Below are positions 33,471 through 42,900 of a stretch of 64,000 bases of DNA, one piece after another (the stretch's first letter is position 1; each line of letters opens with the position of its first letter). The stretch is taken from contig OZ007518.1 in the NCBI GenBank assembly GCA_963931865.1, positions 9,042,361 through 9,106,360 of the forward strand, written 5' to 3'. Made by a program: the position numbers and the translations under genes. Source of the DNA: Axinella damicornis (lineage: Eukaryota; Porifera; Demospongiae; Axinellida; Axinellidae). The notes below the pieces were generated by a model. That model was not told the origin of the DNA. It ran no database searches and was given only the letters and a program-made list of their open reading frames with translations.

Positions 33471-34919
33471 GCTCACCATAGGCTGGGAGGCCCACTCACC
33501 ATAGGCTGGGAGGCCCACTCACCATAGGCTGGGAGGCCCACTCACCATAGGCTGGGAGGCCCACTCACCATAGGCTGGGAGGCCCACTCACCATAGGCTG
33601 GGAGGCCCACTCACCATAGGCTGGGAGGCCCACTCACCATAGGCTGGGAGGTCCACTCACCATAGGCTGGGAGGCCCACTCACCATAGGCTGGGAGGCCC
33701 ACTCACCATAGGCTGGGAGGCCCACTCACCATAGGCTGGGAGGCCCACTCACCATAGGCTGGGAGGCCCACTCACCTTAGGCTGGGAGGCCCACTCACCA
33801 TAGGCTGGGAGGCCCACTCACCATAGGCTGGGAGGCCCACTCACCATAGGCTGGGAGGCCCACTCGCCATAGGCTGGGAGGCCCACTCGCCATAGGCTGG
33901 GAGGCCCACTCACCATAGGCTGGGAGGCCCACTCACCATAGGCTGGGAGGCCCACTCACCATAGGCTGGGAGGCCCACTCACCATAGGCTGGGAGGCCCA
34001 CTCACCATAGGCTGAGAGGCCCACTCACCTTAGGCTGGGAGGCCCACTCACCATAGGCTGGGAGGCCCACTCACCATAGGCTGGGAGGCCCACTCACCAT
34101 AGGCTGGGAGGCCCACTCACCATAGGCTGGGAGGCCCACTCACCATAGGCTGGGAGGCCCACTCACCATAGGCTGGGAGGCCCACTCACCTTAGGCTGGG
34201 AGGCCCACTCACCATAGGCTGGGAGGCCCACTCACCATAGGCTGGGGGGCCCACTCACCATAGGCTGGGAGGCCCACTCACCATAGGCTGGGAGGCCCAC
34301 TCACCATAGGCTGGGAGGCCCACTCACCATAGGCTGGGAGGCCCACTCACCGTAGGCTGGGAGGCCCACTCACCGTAGGCTGGGAGGCCCACTCACCATA
34401 GGCTGGGAGGCCCACTCACCATAGGCTGGGAGGCCCACTCACCGTAGGCTGGGAGGCCCACTCACCATAGGCTGGGAGGCCCGCTCACCATAGGCTGGGA
34501 GGCCCACTCACCATAGGCTGGGAGGCCCACTCACCATAGGCTGGGAGGCCCACTCACCATAGGCTGGGAGGCCCACTCACCATAGGCTGGGAGGTCCACT
34601 CACCATAGGCTGGGAGGCCCACTCACCATAGGCTGGGAGGCCCACTCACCATAGGCTGGGAGGCCCACTCACCATAGGCTGGGAGGCCCACTCACCATAG
34701 GCTGGGAGGCCCACTCACCATAGGCTGGGAGGCCCACTCACCATAGGCTGGGAGGCCCACTCACCATAGGCTGGGAGGCCCACTCACCTTAGGCTGGGAG
34801 GCCCACTCACCATAGGCTGGGAGGCCCACTCACCATAGGCTGGGAGGCCCACTCACCATAGGCTCACCATAGGCTGGGAGGCCCACTCACCATAGGCTCA
34901 CCATAGGCTGGGAGGCCCA
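33471..34919 (+). repeat. 23-bp minisatellite, about 62 copies
   Basis: Unit core CTCACCATAGGCTGGGAGGC plus CCA. Most units are identical; sporadic CCTTAGG, CCGTAGG and GGTCC variants appear, and the last units are shortened to CTCACCATAGG pieces. The array has no spacers that differ from unit to unit, so it is not CRISPR-like. Block A holds two units at the same site. Confidence 0.95.
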
Positions 34920-35470
34920 CGCGGCATACATGACAGAAGCTGTGGGTGGGGCCTGAGTATCAGGCTAGCTAAGTAGCTTCTTGTGGTATTTGCCGAATGC
35001 ATGCATAATCCATAATCACCATAATCGTATTGGTCATCTGATGTAATAGTGTATACCAAGCTTAATACCTCATGTTATATATCACGTGAGAGTGCAAGTT
35101 CATGGCCATTTTTCTGACAGCTGACATAAAGAGTTGTGTTGCCGTATCTACTTGAATCCGTGTCCCTAAGCAAGCGCGGCATAACACTACACTTCTGTCC
35201 AGAGCAAGGGCGTGGCATTGCACCACGGGTGTAGACTACCTTGAGCCTGCAGCTGGTTGATGATAGTCTGCAGTTTCAAGCTCGTGTGGTTTCAGTTCGT
35301 AGCTCATCCTCCGCTCAGTCTGCAGTTTCAAGTTTGTAGTACCTAGACTATGTTGAGCATTTGTGGTGGTCTGCAGTTTCAAGTTCGTACAGTTCACAGT
35401 GTTACTAGTACATGGTGCAAACGTAGCAGGCTCCATGCGCCTGTACCCTCTCGTGCAATTCCTGTTGACT
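34920..35470. other. Spacer between minisatellites
   Basis: Contains several near-repeats of CTGCAGTTTCAAGTTCGTA (35268-35395). No gene is recognised. Confidence 0.45.
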
Positions 35471-35479
35471 GGTCCAGTC

Positions 35480-35511
35480 TAGCCTCGTTCCCAGGCCTGG
35501 GAACGAGGCTA
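35480..35511. mobile_element. 32-bp perfect palindrome: minimal TAG...CTA MITE
   Basis: TAGCCTCGTTCCCAGG joined directly to its complement, with no loop, flanked by perfect 9-bp duplications GGTCCAGTC (35471-35479 and 35512-35520). Confidence 0.9.
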
Positions 35512-35714
35512 GGTCCAGTCCAGCAAGCACGTGGCGCAACATTAAGATTCTCCACTTGGATACGGTCTTACGTTAAACAGACACCCGACAGACGGACAGA
35601 TCGAGAGACATCCTGAGAGCATGGCTATGTGGGGCTCACTCAGGCTCGGCCCAATGACCACTGCTCTCACCTGGGAATATATAGCTTATAAGCTATTCCC
35701 AGGTGAGAGCAGTG

Positions 35715-35960
35715 GTCATTACATGTCCCATGAAAGTGTACTCCAGTGTACTAGACCAAGATTAGCAACATTCCAAAGTACTACCTAGGCAACAGTTATC
35801 AGAGACTGATTAGGATGGTGAATATCTCAGTGGACACACCCCTTGCACTGACTATGTTTATACTCTGATACTAAATATAGGCCTATTGTGTCCACCCCTT
35901 TTGGAAGCTAATTGTCTTTCAAAGTACTTGTAACTATGGTAACTGAAGTGGGTCATTGTA
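35715..35960 (+). repeat. Dispersed repeat R1, nearly complete
   Basis: The fullest copy in the window: CATGAAAGTGTACTCCAGTG, CCTAGGCAACAGTTATCAG, GTGGACACACCCCTTG, TGTCCACCCCTTTTGGAAG and AGTACTTGTAACTATGG. A palindrome around AGCTATTCCCAGGTGAGAGC precedes it. Confidence 0.75.
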
Positions 35961-36026
35961 ACTGCTGTAGTTTTATGATCATGTCAATTGTCCCAGGTGG
36001 CCACTCCGTTGAAGATTCAGCAGCTG

Positions 36027-37745
36027 TACCTGTACCAGGAGGCTAGGGGAGGAGGACTGAGGGACACCTGTACCAGGAGGCTAGGGGAGGAGGGCTGAGG
36101 GACACCGGAAGGCTAGGGGAGGAGGACTGAGGGACACCTGTACCAGGAGGCTAGGGGAGGAGGACTGAGGGACACCTGTACCAGGAGGCTAGGGGAGGAG
36201 GACTGAGGGACACCTGTACCAGGAGGCTAGGGGAGGAGGACTGAGGGACACCTGTACCAGGAGGCTAGGGGAGGAGGGCTGAGGGACACCTGTACCAGGA
36301 GGCTAGGGGAGGAGGGCTGAGGGACACCTGTACCAGGAGGCTAGGGGAGGAGGGCTGAGGGACACCTGTACCAGGAGGCTAGGGGAGGAGGGCTGAGGGA
36401 CACCTGTACCAGGAGGCTAGGGGAGGAGGACTGAGGGACACCTGTACCAGGAGGCTAGGGGAGGAGGGCTGAGGGACACCTGTACCAGGAGGCTAGGGGA
36501 GGAGGACTGAGGGACACCTGTACCAGGAGGCTAGGAGAGGAGGGCTGAGGGACACCTGTACCAGGAGGCTAGGGGAGGAGGGCTGAGGGACACCTGTACC
36601 AGGAGGCTAGGGGAGGAGGGGTGAGGGACACCTGTACCAGGAGGCTAGAGGAGGAGGGCTGAGGGACACCTGTACCAGGAGGCTAGGGGAGGAGGGCTGA
36701 GGGACACCTGTACCAGGAGGCTAGGGGAGGAGGGCTGAGGGACACCTGTACCAGGAGGCTAGGGGAGGAGGGCTGAGGGACACCTGTACCAGGAGGCTAG
36801 GGGAGGAGGGCTGAGGGACACCTGTACCAGGAGGCTAGGGGAGGAGGGCTGAGGGACACCTGTACCAGGAGGCTAGGGGAGGAGGGCTGAGGGACACCTG
36901 TACCAGGAGGCTAGGGGAGGAGGGCTGAGGGACACCTGTACCAGGAGGCTAGGGGAGGAGGGCTGAGGGACACCTGTACCAGGAGGCTAGGGGAGGAGGA
37001 CTGAGGGACACCTGTACCAGGAGGCTAGGAGAGGAGGGCTGAGGGACACCTGTACCAGAAGGCTAGGGGAGGAGGGCTGAGGGACACCTGTACCAGGAGG
37101 CTAGGGGAGGAGGACTGAGGGACACCTGTACCAGGAGGCTAGGAGAGGAGGGCTGAGGGACATCTGTACCAGAAGGCTAGGGGAGGAGGGCTGAGGGACA
37201 CCTGTACCAGGAGGCTAGGGGAGGAGGGCTGAGGGACACCTGTACCAGGAGGCTAGGGGAGGAGGGCTGAGGGACACCTGTACCAGGAGGCTAGGGGAGG
37301 AGGGCTGAGGGACACCTGTACCAGGAGGCTAGGGGAGGAGGGCTGAGGGACACCTGTACCAGGAGGCTAGGGGAGGAGGGCTGAGGGACACCTGTACCAG
37401 GAGGCTAGGGGAGGAGGGCTGAGGGACACCTGTACCAGGAGGCTAGGGGAGGAGGGCTGAGGGACACCTGTACCAGGAGGCTAGGGGAGGAGGGCTGAGG
37501 GACACCTGTACCAGGAGGCTAGGGGAGGAGGCCGGCTGAGGGACACCTGTACCAGGAGGCTAGGGGAGGAGGGCTGAGGGACACCTGTACCAGGAGGCTA
37601 GGGGAGGAGGGCTGAGGGACACCTGTACCAGGAGGCTAGGGGAGGAGGGCTGAGGGACACCTGTACCAGGAGGCTAGGGGAGGAGGGCTGAGGGACACCT
37701 GTACCAGGAGGCTAGGGGAGGAGGACTGAGGGACACCTGTTCCTG
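36027..37745 (+). repeat. 38-bp minisatellite, about 45 copies
   Basis: Unit GGGACACCTGTACCAGGAGG-CTAGGGGAGGAGGGCTGA. A/G variants (GGAGGACTGA versus GGAGGGCTGA) occur in blocks, indicating spread of variant units by unequal exchange. The G-rich strand has runs compatible with G-quadruplexes. It is flanked by R1 on the left and by the 12.5-kb repeat on the right. Confidence 0.95.
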
Positions 37746-38462
37746 TCTTGAAATGGGACACTCAAGGTGGGCGATATCTCATTTACTTGTAATGATCACC
37801 TCTTGGTCCTTTCCCCATTTGAACTCCAGGTACACACCAGGTTTGTCACTGGCATGATGAAAGGGTAGCCTTGTTCCCAGCCGTAATTTTGTTCTTTGTT
37901 TTGCATTGACAATAATACGCTGAAGTGAATGACATCGGGTGGACATAGGGGGGTAGGGCCTGACCACAAATAGGCATATACACTTGGCGAGCGGAGTTGT
38001 CTCGAGCGTCTGGAGTCTGGTGGAGCACTCAAGCCTAGTCAAATGGATGATGAACTGATCCAGGATTTGTTGAACCACCTCGCGTCCACCTGAGGTCATT
38101 CACATAATGAATGATCCCAAGCCTCCTCAGCTCTTCCTCTTCTGTGTATTGTTTTCAACACACACCAACCAGGCAGGCCTGGGAATGAGGTTAATTAAAG
38201 GGTACACTGTGCAAGTGTGTGGTAATGTATTATATAGCTTGTTGCAAAGAAGGTCAAAGTGTGCTATATTTTCCACTGGAAAATATAGCACTGGAAATAG
38301 GTCTCCGTATTTGCTGCAATGTACCAGTTTTCAACACTGCTGAGTGTTTAAAGGGTTAAAGTCCTAATGGGAGGCCTCTAGCTATCTTACTTAGACCATA
38401 ATTATGTCCAAGAATGATGAATTGAGTGGTGAAACACTGGGGTGAGAAGGCCTGGGAACGAG
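37746..38462. other. Spacer, repeat of 12472-12760 plus unique DNA
   Basis: 37746-38070 repeats 12472-12760. The remainder has no exon-like structure. Confidence 0.5.
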
Positions 38463-38720
38463 GCTAATGAAAGCTACTCGAGTGCACCAGACCAAGTTTA
38501 TCAACATTCCAAAGTGTTCCCCAGGCAACAGCTATCAGAGAGTGATTGGGATCATGTCAGTGAACATCTTAGTGGACACACTCCTTGTTGACCAGCGCAC
38601 AGACTATGTTTACTCTGATCATTAATATAGGGCTACTGTATCCACTCCTTTTGGAAGCAATGTGTGATTGTCATTCAGAGTACTTGTAACTAATGGTAGT
38701 GACCTGAAGTGGGTCACTCC
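38463..38720 (+). repeat. Dispersed repeat R1
   Basis: Contains TATCCACTCCTTTTGGAAG and AGTACTTGTAACTAATGGTA. It is interrupted at its right end by the foldback element at 38721. Confidence 0.7.
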
Positions 38721-39131
38721 TAGCCTCCTTCCCAGGCCCCGCCCAGCTTTTCATCGCTTGCAGTACGGAAAACGGGGAGAGCCTGGTATGTTTCCTCACG
38801 TGAGCATTACGTAATCGACAAATGGCCAGAACATAAAAGCAAAGTTTTGCGTATTGTTCAACAACAGCGCATGATGACATCATTGTTTTTTCACGACGGA
38901 GGAGGAAGAGCGTGTGACTGGCAAAAATTCAAATTTGAAACAGGCGGAATCTCTGGTGTGTACTGTACACTAGCGGTTCATCACGGATATGCAATAAAGT
39001 AAAGTTGCTAGCTAGCTGTAAATCCCAGATCGCCCATGTTCAATTAAGTCCTTTCTACCCTTGACGTCATGCACGTGAGGAAACATACCAGGCCCTCCAG
39101 AAAGTGGTGCGCTGGCATGGGAACGAGGCTA
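38721..39131. mobile_element. 411-bp TAG...CTA element
   Basis: Left end TAGCCTCCTTCCCAGGCC, right end GGCATGGGAACGAGGCTA. Inner arms share CCTGGTATGTTTCCTCACGTG and its complement. Flanks GGTCACTCC and GTCACTCG suggest a degraded 8-9-bp duplication inside an R1 copy. Confidence 0.75.
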
Positions 39132-39271
39132 GTCACTCGAACTGTTGTACATGGTTATATCACCATGTACCGACAGCTAACCACTCTGCTAAAGAGTCCC
39201 CTCCGTTGCCTATACCAGGAGGCTATGGGATGTGGGCTGAGGACAGCTGCACCTGCCCTGAAATGGAACAC

Positions 39272-39326
39272 TAGCCTCGTTCCCAGGCCCCATCGATTTT
39301 TCGTTTGGGGCCTGGGAAAGAGGCTA
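39272..39326. mobile_element. 55-bp TAG...CTA MITE with perfect 9-bp TSD
   Basis: TAGCCTCGTTCCCAGGCCCC ... GGGGCCTGGGAAAGAGGCTA flanked by ATGGAACAC at 39263-39271 and 39327-39335. Confidence 0.88.
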
Positions 39327-39589
39327 ATGGAACACGGGTAGGTATGGGAGCAAATCTCTATTACCAATCACTTAGCAGTCGTTTCCTCTCCACTGCAATT
39401 GACACTGTGTGAAAATGTAGTTTATATCATGGCATCCACATGGTAGCATTGCACGTTGTGACTATTCCACCCGACCCTCGTCTATGCAGTAAGACCATTC
39501 ATAGTTCTAAGATATGGGGTCCACCTTCAGTAACTTGTCCAGTGTTCATAACTGACAGCCATGTGAAATGCCCATAAGGCAGGATATTA

Positions 39590-39770
39590 GTATATCCCAT
39601 GATGGTATTGTATTGGATTGAGATCCAAAGCACTGTGTAGGCAATTGTGAATTTAGTGGACCCACCCCTCCCTGACCATTGCACAGGCTATGTTTAATGT
39701 TTACTCTGATCATGAGATTATACGCCTACTGTATCCACCCCTTTTGGAAAGTAGTGTTCGTATCCACATT
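39590..39770 (+). repeat. R1 copy overlapping the last ITPR exon
   Basis: Carries ATTGCACAGGCTATGTTTA, TCTGATCATGAGATTATACG and TATCCACCCCTTTTGGAAAG. The minus-strand stop codon and final residues of the IP3 receptor lie within it. Confidence 0.7.
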
Positions 39771-39855
39771 CTCATTCTGCTCCGGCTCAGTGTCATCAGC
39801 AGAATGAAGGGACATGCAACGTAGCCGAGGGAACCACTCCAGGTCTGGTGGCTTG

Positions 39856-39904
<49 letters not shown>

Positions 39905-42900
39905 GGGGGGGGGGGAGGACAACAGATGGGGTACACACAGTACTGGAGGAGCCACGTACTTGTAACATTAGGAGATTCCAATTTAGTTACAAGCCCTTCT
40001 TTGTCACTCACTATACATCGTGACTCTTAACCTAGTGACATCATAGTGACATCACACTGCTCACATACAACACAGCCTGCTTTAGTCACTACCAACAGCC
40101 TTGTGAGCCGATAGCCTGACTATGCTGATTGCTGTCACTCAATCTCGGCTGTTACTCACCGAGATTGACGTAGCTCTCTGGTCCTGTGAACTCAGTCGTG
40201 TCCTTTGTGCTGAGATGTATAATGAAGTCAAGGTAGTGCCACAGGTTGTGCTCCCGGGAGATATGAAACTCAAATGTGACCTCCTTGTTCTCAAACTCAG
40301 ACCGCTGCAAACCTGGAGGAGGGAGGAGGGGAGGGAAGAGGGGTGAGGGGGGAGGGAGGGTGGTGGGAAGAGGGGCGAGAGGAATGAAGGGAGGGAGGAA
40401 AGATAGAGGGAGGAACACAAGGAAGATGTGGAGGTAAATTTGTACGAGCGCCAGTCTTGTCAAACGTTGAAACAGTTCTCCCTCTTCCCCTCCTCCCAAC
40501 ACTTCTCGTGCTCACCACAGATGAAACACGTGTTCTTCAACATGTTGTCCTTTCTGTTTTTCTCAGCCCTGAGGTCGGCAAATGTGTCGATGATGACACC
40601 AAAAATGAGGTTCTGGATGATGATGATGATCACCAGGAAGAAAAAGGAGAGGTCGTACAGCACTCGGAAGTAAAACAGTGGCTCCTGTGATACGTGAAGA
40701 TGGGAGAGAGAGAGTGCATAGGTGCCATGGCCATTGGATAACAATACATTATTGTTTCATGCAGGTAGTATATTGGGAATTTCTTCAACACCCCACCACA
40801 GTACCAAAGTTTCATACTGATCTCAATCCAACCAAAATCCTGTGTGAAAACCTGCACACACCCCTGACTCACACTCGCTGCTGGTTTCCTGAGGACGTCG
40901 CTGATGCCTCCTCCTGCCCTCATTCCTTCCTTCAACGTAGTGATGATACACATGAACAGAGTCTCGCAGCTGGGCTCCATCAGGACCGGCCAGTCCGCCT
41001 CACTCATGCAGTCCTCACCACCTGTGAGAGGGTGTGGCCTTACAGTAACTGTCTGTGAGGGGGTGTGGCCTACAGTAAGAGTCTGAGGGGGTGTGGCCTA
41101 CAGTAAGTCTGTGAGGGGTGTGGCCTACAGTAACAGTCTGTGAGGGGGTGTGGCCTACAGTGACAGTCTGTGAGGGGTGTGGCCTACAGTAACAGGCTGT
41201 GAGGTGTGGCCTACAGTAACAGTCTGTGAGGGGGTGTGGCCTACAGTGACAGTCTGTGAGGGGGTGTGGCCTACAGTAACAGTCTGTGAGGGGGTGTGGC
41301 CTACAGTGACAGTCTGTGGGGGGTGTGGCCTACAGTAACAGTCTGAGGGGGTGTGGCCTACAGTGACAGTCTGAGGGGATGTGGCCTACAGTAACAGTCT
41401 GTGAGGGGTGTGGCATACACAACTCGGCATACACAACTGTCTGTACACTCCATCCACCACACTAGCCACATTCCCAGGCCTCCACGCCCAGCTATTGTTG
41501 CTTGCAGTACCGCGCTTTGCAGCGTTCTTGCAACATCCGGTTACAACAGCGCCAACAGTATTAACCATGGCCAATCAAATTGAAGAACTATTGGAATTCT
41601 GCTCGCTGATTGGCTGATACAGTTGATGCTCCGGTGACCGGATATTGCAAGAACGCTGCAAAACACGGTATGAAAAGCGACAAAAGCCGGACGTGGAGGC
41701 CTGGGAACAAGGCAAACAGAAGCCAGCAGAAACTTTAACTGTGATCTATCACAACGTCTATGCATGTCTGTACAGCAGACAGCAACATTCACACACACTT
41801 GAGATGGAACGGACAGTCAATTTTTCTTTTTTTTCCCCTCTATACGAGTTTTACACCGATGCACACAGAGTGACTGGTGTAAGGATAAAGCCACCTAGCC
41901 ATGAGGCTAATATGAAGGCTCTCCTGGGAAGGGAAACCAGAAACCTGGAGAAAAACCCTTCCTTGGTGCAACTGGTGGGACTCGAACCTGTGGCCTCTCA
42001 CACCACAGTCGAGTGCTTTAACCACTTGGCCACACAGTCACACCACAACGTCTATGCATGTCTGTACAGCAGACAGCAACATTCACACACACTTGAGATG
42101 GAACGGACAGTCAAATTTTGCAGACTGCTTACGGTCCAGGCAGGCCTTCTGGGCATAATCCAGCATCCCCTGGTGTACCAGTGGGTTGGTGGGCATCATG
42201 AAGTCGTTGGGGAAGAAGACGTAGCCCAGTATGGAGTACAGGTAGATCAGGATCACAGCCAGCCCAAACGTGAGTGCAATGGACTTGAAATTACGCAAAA
42301 CACTTTTGATTACATTTTGTAGAGTGTCATATCGCATGACAACGTCAAAGAGCTGATGTAGGGAGGAGGGAGGGGAGGTGAAGGGGGAGGGGGAGGAGAG
42401 GGAGAAGGAGGGCAGGGGAGGAGGGAGTGGAGGGGGAGGAGAGGGAGCGGGAGAAGAGGATGGGGGGAGGAGGAGGGCAGGGGGGGATGAGGGAGAGGAG
42501 AGGGAGGAGGAGGGCAGGGGATGAGAGGAAAAGGGAGTGGAGATATAGGGAGAGACAGGAGGGACAGAAAGGGGGAGAGATGGAGAATTGTGAATTCCAA
42601 AACAACTACTGTCAGCATAGTCATTTTAATATCACCATCAGCTGTCCATTACCAAGCTCACGCACCAGTAAAGAGTAGACGAATTCATGACCCAGCCATC
42701 CAAACAGACAGGTCAGAAGGTAGCCCCAGTGGTACATCAGATCAGGATGACTTAGGAGTTCATACACAAGGTCTTTGTGGGTGAGATTGCGAGAGGACTT
42801 CTGGGAGCTGTGCCGGTAGAGGATTGCCAGGTTGGCAACAATGCTCACCATGAACACTATCTTGTTGACAAGCTGGTGGTAGGTGCGATGGAGGAATGGG

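Noticed and set aside
33471..34919. Regular 23-bp repeats resembling a CRISPR array
   Set aside because: Units are directly contiguous with no unique spacers, and the DNA is eukaryotic; it is a minisatellite.
41967..42040. tRNA gene on the minus strand
   Set aside because: A and B boxes are good, but the T and acceptor stems do not pair and the region is flanked by 72-bp direct repeats; a SINE remnant fits better.
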